From assembly GCA_900545455.1 (NCBI GenBank), contig UQZF01000089.1, forward strand, positions 1 to 10,326: a stretch of 10,326 nt of DNA, given 5' to 3'. This DNA comes from an uncultured Eubacteriales bacterium (GTDB lineage: Bacteria; Bacillota; Clostridia; Lachnospirales; Lachnospiraceae). Below are positions 1 to 7,648 of the stretch, one piece after another (positions within the stretch are counted from its first letter, which is position 1; every line of letters starts with the position of its first letter). A model generated the notes under the pieces. It was given only the letters and a program-made list of their open reading frames with translations, had not been told where the DNA came from and did not search any database. Made by a program: the position numbers and the translations under genes.

Positions 1-419
1 CTCGGAAGCTTGTCCTTGGCTCCGAGAATGTGAAGCTGCTCCATCAGGGCGTCAATCTCCTCCGCATCGGGAGTGACATTGTCTAAAACCAACGGCAGAA
101 CGATATTTTCGTAGGCAGTGAACTCCTCAAAGAGATTGTAGTTCTGGTATATGAAGCCTATCTTGCGCCGCCTTAGAAGTGCCGTCTCATTTCTTTTGAG
201 CTTATGAATGTTGACACCGTCTAATATGACCTCGCCGGTGTCGGGCTTTTCTATGCCTGACAGACATTTCAGGAGGGTTGACTTTCCCGAGCCGCTCCTT
301 CCCGTCACGGCGACGAACTCGCCCTCGGACGCCTTAAAATTAACCTCCGTGAGTGCAGGCGTCTTTACGAGCGTGCCGTAGGATTTTGATATATTATTTG
401 CGGTTATTATCTCTTTCAT
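1..419 (-). CDS. ABC transporter ATP-binding protein, MacB/LolD/BceA-like (3' part missing)
   Basis: This is the ATPase subunit that would power the FtsX-type permease encoded just upstream. The first 139 residues are visible, and the gene runs off the left edge of the window. The Walker A motif GRSGSGKS is at residues 40-47 and the Q-loop YQNYNLF at about 91-97. The signature motif, Walker B and H-loop lie outside the window. The N-terminus (MKEIITANNISKSYG) begins directly with the nucleotide-binding fold and has no extra domain. The ATG at 417-419 lies inside the permease gene, giving a 26-nt overlap in another frame. A G-rich stretch about six bases upstream can serve as the ribosome binding site, so translation is probably coupled. 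Family placement among MacB-like (type VII) transporters rests on the partner and on the overall sequence pattern. The substrate is unknown. Confidence 0.93.
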   Translation of the reverse strand, partial: MKEIITANNISKSYGTLVKTPALTEVNFKASEGEFVAVTGRSGSGKSTLLKCLSGIEKPDTGEVILDGVNIHKLKRNETALLRRRKIGFIYQNYNLFEEFTAYENIVLPLVLDNVTPDAEEIDALMEQLHILGAKDKLP

Positions 420-3096
420 TGTATACCCCCATTCCCGAAATAATTATATATACGATAATGACTGCTGCCGTGCTGACGAGCACGGCAAACACCTCATACG
501 GTGTAAACGGACGCGCGCCGACTATGTCCTCGGCGTATTTTTTGGAGCCGTCAGACACGGAGACAAAATAGGCGTAGGCGGCTGATATTAATAAGCCCGG
601 AAGCACGCATAGGGATTCCTTTATCGAAGCCTTGAGATTCCTTTTGGTAAAGAAGCTTTTGTCGGCTCCGAGGAGAATATAGCGTTCGGTTTTACTCTTG
701 TCCGCCATTTTAAGCAACAGAATCATGTTCTGCTTTATCACAATGTACATGACACAGAAAATGATGAGCAGAATGCTGTACATAAAATTGCTTTGGCGGT
801 ATCTGCTGTATGCAGTCTCCGCTTTGTCACTGTCATTATCCATGGAGGACAAGCCTCCCACATAGGTTTCGCCGTTTAAATATATGAACTGTGCCGGATT
901 GTTTTTCTTGTAATTCTCGTAAAAATTGACCGCCTCATCGAGCTGAGCCATGTAATTGACCGAGTGGTCATATTCTATTCCTATGGTATTGTACTGCATT
1001 TTATACGAGCTCTGATTTCCGTCCGCGGCTGCCAGCTTTTCAGCAAAGACTTTTGAGGCGATAACGTGGTATGCGATGCCATCGTGAGGCATAAAACCGC
1101 CGTTTTCAGCCACGTCGTCAAGTGAATATATGCCTGCGAGCTCCGAAAAGCTGATCGGGAAGCGGAGCACGTCGGCGTATGAAAGCTTTGCACCAACCGT
1201 GGCAGTCAGGTTCCCTGCATTGCAGTCAAAGTACAGAGTATCTCCGCTCTTTACGGTCACCTCCTCGGGAATATTCAAGAGAAAGACCTCATCCGAATCC
1301 GTCTCGGAAGGGATGGCATAGTTGTTGAGGCAGTAGTTTGCGTAAGTGTATCCATCGCAGAATACGACGCAGTCGCCGTTTTTAAAGGCTTCGGCATCAA
1401 TTTTTATTCCGAGCCTGCCTAGAAGCTCAAGCAGGTAATCATCATCATCGACAATGATAATCTGTTCATTGTCATAATAGTTTTCATCGACAATATCATC
1501 GGGTATGTCCATATCAATGCTGTAGGTGATGCCGCTTATCCCCTGTCTGTAGTTGTACCACATGTAGGTGTAAAGCCTTGCCAGCCTGTTAAACATGGCA
1601 TTATCCATGTTATCCCATGAATATGTGTGCATCTGGTCTATCGACAGTTTATTCACCTTTTTTATTGCCGACTGCGAGGATACCAATTCATCAATAAATT
1701 CATCGCCGACGCCGGAATAAATTGAACTGTTATCCGTGTAAACAATATAATTTTTTGTGTTCTGCGAGTCAGCTCTCGGAACGAGGGCTCGGTACATTGA
1801 AAACACGATGTCATTGCGCTGTGTGTTTTTATACTCAATATATGCCTCATATATATTTACCGCGCAGAGCATGATAAGTGCGCTCATGATGCCCGTAAAT
1901 ACATAATTTATGACTGCCCTTCCGTTCCTTATACGCTTGGAGCGCTTTCTTACGCTGCCTGTCCGTGCTGATGTCACAGCCACGGGAAAAATGGCGGCGG
2001 ACGATGACAGAACGCATACAATGAGCATTTTTAGGAGAGTGCTCAGCTTAAAAATATAGAAAAATTTGATTCCGATGACCAAGGATACCGCGTAGAGAAT
2101 TATTCCCGTGGAAGCAACGGCGAGAATGATTCCGGCAAGCTGTCCGATTATACATACGAGGAAATTTTCGACAAAAATACACAGCCTCACCTGATGCTTT
2201 GTCGCCCCTATTCCGTACAGACGGGCGTAATCGGGCTTTCTCTCGTTCGTGTAGGTGTATGTGACCTGCAGCATGATAATTATACCCGCAATCAGAACCA
2301 CGGCTTCAACGGCGCGCGCAATTCCTTTGGTGTACCACAGCGTGTATTTGTACGCGTTGGTATTGTAGATAAAATAGTTCTCTATATACAGGGCACTTAT
2401 TCCGGTTTTCACAAGCATTGACTTTATGCGGAAATAAAGATCCTCGGCATCAACATCCGAATATTCGTCCTTAATCGGATAAAACGCAGCCTCGGCGTAG
2501 GAATAATCGTCCGTGTCAAACGGGTTGCAGAAAAATATCACCGAAGGATATGTAACGGTGCTTTTCCAGCTTGAGGAATAGTCGTCGACGATTCCGACAA
2601 GTGTAATAGTTATCGACTTTGTTTCCTTTATCACCTTGTAAGTGAAATCAAGCTGCATTCCGGGTGTAAAAGAGATTCCAAGCTTCTTAGCCGTGTCCCG
2701 TGTAATCACAGCCTCGCCCTCCTTTTCGGGCAGACGTCCTTTCAGAACATTGAGGCGGGCGATTTCAAATGCCCTTTCATCGCAGATACCGCTGACAAAT
2801 TCCATGTCACCGCTCTTTAGCGTGTACAGGTCGATGATATAGCCCGGAGTGTCAAAATACGAGTGTGTGTCAAGAATCTCAACCGCATCCGAGAAATCCT
2901 CGTTCTTCGGGCTTTTCACCGCGATGAACCAGTTTCCGCTGTTGTTAAAATTATTCTCCATGATATACCGCTCAATATTGTCCGAGTACAGGAGTATCAG
3001 AGATATAAAGACGGCGGACAGCATCGCTGCAATAAACACGTTCTTCGCTGTTTTCTTTTTACGAAATAACCCTCTTACAATTATTTTTAAATACAT
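394..3096 (-). CDS. FtsX/MacB-like ABC transporter permease, 900 aa, two large extracytoplasmic domains
   Basis: This is an integral membrane subunit of an ABC transporter of the duplicated FtsX type. Hydrophobic segments by eye are at about 19-37, 259-280, 305-325, 326-345 (less certain), 352-374, 396-414, 770-790, 824-846 and 867-887. The layout is two halves, each with one helix, an extracytoplasmic domain (about 38-258 and 415-769), then a helix bundle. The first bundle has the FtsX-type cytoplasmic loop (NERKPDYARLYGIGATKHQV, about 284-303). The matching loop in the second half (about 797-820) is more diverged. At 900 residues with domains in both halves it differs from BceB-type permeases, which have ten helices and a single large domain. 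The second domain holds a run of four aspartates (550-553). The ATG lies 2 nt after the kinase stop, with an AAGGGA site at the end of the kinase gene. Export, or envelope-stress and peptide-antibiotic defence, is an inference. No substrate can be read from the sequence. Confidence 0.9.
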   Translation of the reverse strand: MYLKIIVRGLFRKKKTAKNVFIAAMLSAVFISLILLYSDNIERYIMENNFNNSGNWFIAVKSPKNEDFSDAVEILDTHSYFDTPGYIIDLYTLKSGDMEFVSGICDERAFEIARLNVLKGRLPEKEGEAVITRDTAKKLGISFTPGMQLDFTYKVIKETKSITITLVGIVDDYSSSWKSTVTYPSVIFFCNPFDTDDYSYAEAAFYPIKDEYSDVDAEDLYFRIKSMLVKTGISALYIENYFIYNTNAYKYTLWYTKGIARAVEAVVLIAGIIIMLQVTYTYTNERKPDYARLYGIGATKHQVRLCIFVENFLVCIIGQLAGIILAVASTGIILYAVSLVIGIKFFYIFKLSTLLKMLIVCVLSSSAAIFPVAVTSARTGSVRKRSKRIRNGRAVINYVFTGIMSALIMLCAVNIYEAYIEYKNTQRNDIVFSMYRALVPRADSQNTKNYIVYTDNSSIYSGVGDEFIDELVSSQSAIKKVNKLSIDQMHTYSWDNMDNAMFNRLARLYTYMWYNYRQGISGITYSIDMDIPDDIVDENYYDNEQIIIVDDDDYLLELLGRLGIKIDAEAFKNGDCVVFCDGYTYANYCLNNYAIPSETDSDEVFLLNIPEEVTVKSGDTLYFDCNAGNLTATVGAKLSYADVLRFPISFSELAGIYSLDDVAENGGFMPHDGIAYHVIASKVFAEKLAAADGNQSSYKMQYNTIGIEYDHSVNYMAQLDEAVNFYENYKKNNPAQFIYLNGETYVGGLSSMDNDSDKAETAYSRYRQSNFMYSILLIIFCVMYIVIKQNMILLLKMADKSKTERYILLGADKSFFTKRNLKASIKESLCVLPGLLISAAYAYFVSVSDGSKKYAEDIVGARPFTPYEVFAVLVSTAAVIIVYIIISGMGVYNERDNNRK

Positions 3097-3098
3097 AC

Positions 3099-4355
3099 TT
3101 ATTCCCTTCGTTTCAGCAAATTGTATTTTGGCATTGTGATAACAAAATACTGCGTGTCATCAATCTGCTTTAATCGTATGTCACCGCCGGACTGCGTTAT
3201 TATGAGCTTCGAGAGGTTAAGCCCTATTCCCGTGCTCTCGTAGCTTGCGGCTCCGCCTGTGAAAAATCTATCAAAGATGCGCTCTGCGTACTGCTCGGGA
3301 ATGGCCTCGCCCGAGTCGGATATGGTTATCTTAACCTCGTCGGAGTCGGCTGAGAGGCAGATATTAATTTCCTTTGTCGTGTCGGCATCCGTATGCTTGA
3401 AGCTGTTCTCAATGACGTTTAATAATGCCTCGCTCGTCCACTCGTAGTCGCACCACGCTCTGTAGTCATTTGCGACGGTGTCAAGCTCATCGGGTGTGAC
3501 GGCATTTTCCTTTACTGCATCGTACCAGCTTCCGCCCTGCAGCACATATTTAAACAGGTCGTGCCTGTTCTCATCGGAGCCGGAAATACAGATGTGATAT
3601 ACGTTCTCGGGCATTGTGTTGTGGTAATGCTCGGCAAGCTTAGAACAGATGTTGCAGAGGAGATTTAACATATTCTCATCGTTTCTCTCAAAATTGACCT
3701 TGCCCGCCTCGAGCCTTGCAATCTTGAGGAGCATGTCGAGAAGCTGTCTTATCTTTCCTGTCTGGACAAGCTGTTTTTCCCTGCCCGAATCCATCTCAAT
3801 CTCCGTGATAAGCACGGCGAGCGGCGTCTTAATCTGGTGCGCTATGTTTTCGATGAACTGTCTGAGCTCGGCTTCCCTTTTTTCATGGTTGTAATCGTTC
3901 ATTTCGTATTTTAATTTGAGTGTTTCAAGCTCCTTGACTGCCTGTGAAGTGCTGCTCTCGTATTTCTTTTTTGCCGCCGTGAAGTAATATATAATCACTC
4001 CGCAGATGACAATCATAATTGCGATGTAGCCGACTATGTACGGCATGAGCTTTTTGACATATTTCTGCCTTATATATGAAGGCAGGTTGTCTGTATAGCC
4101 ATTCGAGAGCGCTGCTTCACTCACATGGTCATATTCTTCGTTCAGCCTGTACCTGTCAAGATAATTATCGTTCAACATTGCCCTTATCAGTGTTGAAGTC
4201 GCCTGAGGTCTGCTATTGTATATGCACTTGATAAGATACTCGGAATAATTCTGGTGAAGGTTGACAATGCCTATAAAAAGAACCGTTGTCAGTAAAAAGG
4301 CAGCAGTTATGGCTGCGATAAGAATATATAATGCGGTGTTTTTCTTCTGCTTCAT
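3099..4355 (-). CDS. Membrane sensor histidine kinase, no HAMP, insertion in the catalytic region
   Basis: This kinase would autophosphorylate on His and pass the phosphate to the response regulator encoded upstream. It has a membrane helix at about 8-31, an extracytoplasmic sensor loop of roughly 75 residues (32-105), a second helix at about 106-126 and a predicted coiled coil at 130-165. The H-box IENIAHQIKTPL has its phosphoacceptor at H173. The ATPase domain has an N-box (LLNVIENSFKHT, N313 and N317), a G1 box (DSGE, D347), an F-box (FDRFF) and a G2 box (STGIGLNLS). No HAMP domain is evident. About 35-40 extra residues (about 260-299) separate the strand after the dimerisation domain from the CDYEW motif, where related kinases have a short turn. 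The ATG is 14 nt after the regulator stop. The AAGGAA site overlaps that stop codon, which suggests translational coupling. Confidence 0.94.
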   Translation of the reverse strand: MKQKKNTALYILIAAITAAFLLTTVLFIGIVNLHQNYSEYLIKCIYNSRPQATSTLIRAMLNDNYLDRYRLNEEYDHVSEAALSNGYTDNLPSYIRQKYVKKLMPYIVGYIAIMIVICGVIIYYFTAAKKKYESSTSQAVKELETLKLKYEMNDYNHEKREAELRQFIENIAHQIKTPLAVLITEIEMDSGREKQLVQTGKIRQLLDMLLKIARLEAGKVNFERNDENMLNLLCNICSKLAEHYHNTMPENVYHICISGSDENRHDLFKYVLQGGSWYDAVKENAVTPDELDTVANDYRAWCDYEWTSEALLNVIENSFKHTDADTTKEINICLSADSDEVKITISDSGEAIPEQYAERIFDRFFTGGAASYESTGIGLNLSKLIITQSGGDIRLKQIDDTQYFVITMPKYNLLKRRE

Positions 4356-4369
4356 TTTGTGCCGTTCCT

Positions 4370-5143
4370 TTATTGTAAATAGTCCTTGACCGAGAGACGG
4401 TAGCCGATGCCCCTGACGGTCTCGATGTTGACATTGGTTTTAAAAAAGCGCAGGCGCTCCCTTAGTCTGCTTATCGCGACCGTGAGCGTTCTGTCGTCGA
4501 CGTACTCCTCGCTGCTGTCCCAGAGTGCATTAAGAATCTGTGTGCGCCTTAAAAGAAGTCCCTGATTCTTGACAAAATAGCACAAAAGCTTATATTCCGT
4601 GCGTCGGAGTTCAAGCCTTGCGTTGTCGACCTTCACCTCACAGGTTGACTGCCGTATCGTGATATTGCTGCATTTGAGAACGAGACCGTCATCGGCATCC
4701 GCTGTATTATCCGCCATGTCGGTGCTGTGCGAATTTCGGTTTAAGGCGATGTATTTTCTCTGGTGCGCCTTGATTCTCGCGAACAATTCGGTCAGCATAA
4801 ATGGCTTTCTGATATAGTCGTCCGCCCCGGCATCAAAGCCCTTTATGAGGCTCTCCTCGTCGTCGCAGCCCGTGATAAATATGATTATCACATCACTTCC
4901 GTAGCTTTCTCTTATGTGCCTGCAAAGCTCATAGCCGGAGCCTTCGGGAAGTATCACGTCGAGCAGAAACATGTTGCAGGCGGGCTTTTCATTTTTGAGA
5001 GCCATGTATGCCGATTTGTATGTCAGATACCCTCTCACGCTCCAGCCGTTTTCGCGGAATATCGTTATGAGATTGCGGTTGAGCTCGGTCTCGTCCTCAA
5101 CCAGAAATATATTTAACTGTTCGTTTTTTTCGTCCTGATTCAT
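4370..5143 (-). CDS. OmpR/PhoB-family DNA-binding response regulator
   Basis: This transcription factor is activated by phosphorylation, presumably by the kinase encoded next. The receiver domain (about 10-128) has the acidic pocket E16/D17, phosphoacceptor D62 in LLDVILPEGSG, conserved T91 and K113 in RKPF. A linker of about 25 residues rich in Asp, Asn and Ala precedes a winged-helix output domain (about 153-250) with LRRTEYKLL, the recognition-helix stretch DDRTLTVAISRLRERL and the C-terminal wing TVRGIGYRL. The start is the ATG at 5141-5143 because AAGGTGGT lies 9 nt upstream and the protein then begins right at the receiver fold. An in-frame ATG 132 nt earlier would translate the promoter and has no fold support. 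The length of 257 residues is usual once the acidic linker is counted. It is probably autoregulated through the 11-bp repeats in front of it. Confidence 0.95.
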   Translation of the reverse strand: MNQDEKNEQLNIFLVEDETELNRNLITIFRENGWSVRGYLTYKSAYMALKNEKPACNMFLLDVILPEGSGYELCRHIRESYGSDVIIIFITGCDDEESLIKGFDAGADDYIRKPFMLTELFARIKAHQRKYIALNRNSHSTDMADNTADADDGLVLKCSNITIRQSTCEVKVDNARLELRRTEYKLLCYFVKNQGLLLRRTQILNALWDSSEEYVDDRTLTVAISRLRERLRFFKTNVNIETVRGIGYRLSVKDYLQ

Positions 5144-5152
5144 AAGTGAATG

Positions 5153-5160
5153 ACCACCTT
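5153..5160 (-). promoter_or_regulatory. Ribosome binding site of the response regulator
   Basis: AAGGTGGT on the minus strand lies 9 nt before the ATG at 5143. It decides between this start and the ATG at 5275, which has no such site. Confidence 0.8.
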
Positions 5161-5178
5161 GTATGGGATAAATGGATT

Positions 5179-5193
5179 GTGAGCCATGCTCAC
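5179..5193 (-). promoter_or_regulatory. Perfect 6-bp inverted repeat in the response regulator leader
   Basis: On the minus strand this reads GTGAGC-ATG-GCTCAC, with 6-bp perfect arms around three bases. It lies between the predicted transcription start (about 5203) and the ribosome binding site. It could be a small mRNA hairpin or a dimeric repressor site. No U-tract follows, so it is not an intrinsic terminator. Confidence 0.45.
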
Positions 5194-5209
5194 GATATTT
5201 TATAAGATT

Positions 5210-5242
5210 ATTATATAACAGTAACATTACAGAAACATTACA
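5210..5242 (-). promoter_or_regulatory. Response regulator promoter with three 11-bp direct repeats (PhoB-like operator)
   Basis: Reading the minus strand, three units begin at 5242, 5231 and 5220, exactly 11 bp apart: TGTAATGTTTC, TGTAATGTTAC and TGTTATATAAT. The first two share a perfect 9-mer. The third is degenerate and ends in a consensus -10 hexamer TATAAT (5215-5210). The position 17 bp upstream of it (ATGTTT) is a poor -35. Eleven-bp direct repeats that take the place of the -35 are known for PhoB and other OmpR-family activators. Transcription would start near 5203 and leave a leader of about 60 nt. That the operon's own regulator binds here is an inference. Confidence 0.6.
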
Positions 5243-5260
5243 AAATTTAATTATAAACAC

Positions 5261-5301
5261 AAAAAATCCGGTCACAAAACGTCTGTACGAATTATGACCG
5301 G
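5261..5301 (-). terminator. Intrinsic terminator after the 5'-nucleotidase gene
   Basis: On the minus strand, CCGGTCA (5301-5295) and TGACCGG (5274-5268) form a 7-bp GC-rich stem, followed after one base by six T (5266-5261). The 20-nt loop is long but can form a small inner CGT/ACG stem. It starts 13 nt after the stop codon of the nucleotidase and separates that operon from the signalling operon. Confidence 0.75.
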
Positions 5302-5314
5302 TTTAAACTGCATA

Positions 5315-6865
5315 TTAAACTTCAACAACAGGATTGATTCTGAAATATTCCATGAGAAGCTCGACCATCTCGATGTTGATTTCCTTTGCGATGGTACATT
5401 CTTTATACATCGGGTATTCGCCCGCTCCGCTTGCACGGTAATTGTTGAGACAGAGCGTGAGCATCTGCTCATCCGTCACAGGCTTGCCCTGATATTCAAG
5501 CTTAACTATTCTGCTGCCGAGAGGCTTTGAAGGATCTATCTTATAGTCAACTCCCGCAAAATAATCATAGTTGTAATGTTCAACCTTAGGGCTTAAAAAC
5601 TTGTCCGATATTGTGAGCTTTCCGTCCGCATCGTATGCAAAATACTCCGCACTTCTCTCCATCGCAAGCTTTAGGTTCTTTCCAGTGATGTTGAATACGA
5701 CGAGCGTGTTCGGGAAAGGATATGTCGCGATTATGTCTCTTGTGCTTACCTTCTCCTTAAAGCCCGCTATGTCGTTGGCAAGTCCCACAGCGGACACCTG
5801 TGCCCCCGAAAAATAGAGCTGAACTCTGTTGATAAAATCCGCAATCGGTGTTCCGTTATATGCCATGTCGAGCTTATCAGAAGGAAGAAGCGGGCGGCTG
5901 AGAGTTCCGATCGGCTGGTTTAACCAGTCCTGAACCTTGTTCTCGTAGAACATATACTTGTCGTAGAGAGGCTCGTCATCAGTATTGTCATTTGAGACTG
6001 ATACGGCTTTTGCCGTCTTTGCAAGGTTGTAATCAGCCTTAATCTTCTTAGAGGTTACCATAATATTGTTATGGTCATCCACTTCTATCTCAAGCTCGTG
6101 ATATTCCTTGGCAGCGTCGAGCGGCTGGACAACGTAAGTCCTGTGTCCTGTCTTGGAGGTTATGAAACGTCCGTCGACCGACATGTGCTGATGTCCCGTG
6201 AGAAGCACGTCAAAATCAAGCTCCTCGCATATCTTGTAGCCGACATTCTCCGTGGAATCGGTGAGCCTTTTTCCCGTATCAAGGTCAGCCTCAAAGCCAC
6301 CGTGGTATATGCAGATGTTGACATCGGTCTTTCCCTTTAACTCGAGGAGAGCCTTCTTCGCCTCCTCAAACGGATCTACAACCTGAACGCCGACGAGGTT
6401 CTCCTTCTTCTCCCACACGTTGACATAATCGGTTACAATGCCGACTATACCGACGCGAAGTCCGTTCGGCATAACCTTAATCTCATAAGGATACAGATGG
6501 TTTCCTGCGTCATCAAGCACGTTCTGGCAAACACAGTGTCCCTTGTGATTGTCGCGGTATTCCTTCTGGTACTCAAGACCGTAGTTGAAGTCGTGATTTC
6601 CGAGCGTGTAATAGTCGTATCCGCAGTCGTTCATGATGTCTGCGAGAATCTTCGAGCTCTTCGGCACATGGTTCGTAAAGTATGAAAAGGCATTGCCCTG
6701 AAGCACATCCCCTCCGTCGATTACGAGCGTGTTCTCATCCTTTTTCCAGTTGGGAACGCATGAGAACAGACCGACATTCTTCGGAACCAGGTCGCCGTAG
6801 GTTGTCGGGTAAAAATAACCGTGGGTGTCAGATGTAAAGTAAATTTTAAGCTTTTTGTTATCCAT
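5315..6865 (-). CDS. 5'-nucleotidase / metallophosphatase of the UshA-YfkN family, cytoplasmic
   Basis: This is a two-domain metallo-enzyme that removes phosphate from nucleoside monophosphates; some relatives also cleave UDP-sugars or 2',3'-cyclic nucleotides. The N-terminal calcineurin-like domain has all the metal-ligand motifs: SDTHG (D13, H15), GGDVLQGN (D53), GNHDF (N90, H91), YHGG (H188) and TGHQH (H225, H227). The C-terminal 5'-nucleotidase domain (about 315-490) has the FPNTLVVFNITGKNL and LCLNNYRASGAGEYP stretches that bind and gate the substrate. Unlike periplasmic UshA, the protein starts directly at the first catalytic strand with no signal peptide, so it is probably cytoplasmic. 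It lies 21 nt downstream of surE with a GGAG site about 7 nt before its ATG, and a terminator follows. At 516 residues it is a usual, complete length. Confidence 0.93.
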   Translation of the reverse strand: MDNKKLKIYFTSDTHGYFYPTTYGDLVPKNVGLFSCVPNWKKDENTLVIDGGDVLQGNAFSYFTNHVPKSSKILADIMNDCGYDYYTLGNHDFNYGLEYQKEYRDNHKGHCVCQNVLDDAGNHLYPYEIKVMPNGLRVGIVGIVTDYVNVWEKKENLVGVQVVDPFEEAKKALLELKGKTDVNICIYHGGFEADLDTGKRLTDSTENVGYKICEELDFDVLLTGHQHMSVDGRFITSKTGHRTYVVQPLDAAKEYHELEIEVDDHNNIMVTSKKIKADYNLAKTAKAVSVSNDNTDDEPLYDKYMFYENKVQDWLNQPIGTLSRPLLPSDKLDMAYNGTPIADFINRVQLYFSGAQVSAVGLANDIAGFKEKVSTRDIIATYPFPNTLVVFNITGKNLKLAMERSAEYFAYDADGKLTISDKFLSPKVEHYNYDYFAGVDYKIDPSKPLGSRIVKLEYQGKPVTDEQMLTLCLNNYRASGAGEYPMYKECTIAKEINIEMVELLMEYFRINPVVEV

Positions 6866-6886
6866 TATAAATCTCCATTTCCTATA

Positions 6887-7603
6887 TTACTTTATGATAT
6901 GGCTCTTTATCTTTCCAATCGAGATATATCTGTCGAGCACATAGCGGATGTCGGTATTCTCAGGTGCATCCGTCACGGGAAGTCCGGCAGCAGTCAGCGA
7001 AAATGAGCCGTCCTCGTAATCCTCCCTTATATAGTGGTCGGAATAGGACTCCATCTGTGCAGGCTTCGCATCCCAGATAATTCCCTTAACCTCGTCAAGC
7101 GTACAGCCCGGGAAATTGACATTCCATATCTCGCTTGTCGCAGGCATATTGTCGAGAAGCTCCTTGGTTATAGGAAGTATGTATTCGTCAACGACATCGT
7201 ATATGTCATTCATTTCCATTGAGAAGGCGATGGCAGGGATGCCCGCGGAGAGAGCCTCCATAGCCGCACCGACAGTTCCCGAGTAAAGTATGTCATAGCC
7301 GCAGTTGTAGCCGTAATTGATTCCTGAAAATACAATATCAGGTCGTTCAGGCATAAGGTGATAAAGCGCAACCTTTACACAGTCCGCAGGGGTTCCGCTC
7401 ACGCTGTAAGCCTGCACCGCTGGTACGGGAAAATCGACGCGCTTAACCTTCATATCGCCGCGCACGGTGATTTTCTGTGACATGGCACTGCACTGGTCAT
7501 CGGGAGCGACAACCCACACCTCACCGAAATTGGCAGCGAGCTGCGCGAGCCTCTTTATTCCCTCGGATGTGATTCCGTCGTCATTTACAACTAAAATTCT
7601 CAT
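6887..7603 (-). CDS. surE: 5'/3'-nucleotidase SurE
   Basis: This cytoplasmic survival protein dephosphorylates nucleoside 5'- and 3'-monophosphates and short polyphosphates using a divalent metal. The family signature MRILVVNDDG is at the N-terminus with metal ligands D8 and D9. S39 follows in APDDQCSA, and SGIN (93-96) supplies the Asn ligand. GTPADCV (70-76) and YSGTVGAAMEA (107-117) are also typical. Length is 238 residues, close to the usual SurE size. The ATG at 7601-7603 is chosen because GGAGG lies 6 nt upstream. A longer reading from a GTG at 7619-7621 would place that site inside the gene. It is the first gene of a two-gene unit with the UshA-type nucleotidase. A stable hairpin ends only 2 nt before its ribosome binding site, so translation may be modulated. 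Confidence 0.96.
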   Translation of the reverse strand: MRILVVNDDGITSEGIKRLAQLAANFGEVWVVAPDDQCSAMSQKITVRGDMKVKRVDFPVPAVQAYSVSGTPADCVKVALYHLMPERPDIVFSGINYGYNCGYDILYSGTVGAAMEALSAGIPAIAFSMEMNDIYDVVDEYILPITKELLDNMPATSEIWNVNFPGCTLDEVKGIIWDAKPAQMESYSDHYIREDYEDGSFSLTAAGLPVTDAPENTDIRYVLDRYISIGKIKSHIIK

Positions 7604-7616
7604 ATTAATCCTCCAC

Positions 7617-7636
7617 GTCACTGCAAAAGCAGTGAC
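7617..7636 (-). promoter_or_regulatory. Stem-loop directly before the surE ribosome binding site
   Basis: On the minus strand GTCACTGC-TTTT-GCAGTGAC forms a perfect 8-bp stem with a 4-nt loop. The stem ends 2 nt before the GGAGG of surE (7614-7610). No U-tract follows, so it is unlikely to be a terminator. A role in surE translation or mRNA stability is inferred from position alone. Confidence 0.55.
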
Positions 7637-7648
7637 TCAAATAGTAAT

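Noticed and set aside
2849..3139. Plus-strand open frame of 96 codons opposite the permease start
   Set aside because: It is the antisense shadow of the first membrane helix and adjacent region, spans two minus-strand genes, and has no ribosome binding site or family resemblance.
4763..5116. 117-codon open frame on the plus strand
   Set aside because: It lies wholly opposite the receiver domain of the response regulator, whose conserved residues are all intact. The plus-strand frame shows no recognisable motif.
394..5143. Labelling the module as a classical Bce bacitracin-resistance system
   Set aside because: The kinase has a sensor loop, the permease has two external domains, and the gene order differs, so the specific name and substrate are not supported.
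5144..5275. Longer N-terminus of the response regulator from an ATG at 5275
   Set aside because: It would translate the promoter repeats and the -10 box, has no ribosome binding site, and adds a stretch unlike any receiver domain start. The ATG at 5143 has AAGGTGGT before it.
7604..7621. GTG start of surE at 7621
   Set aside because: It would put the GGAGG site inside the coding region. SurE proteins begin at the MRILVVNDDG strand.
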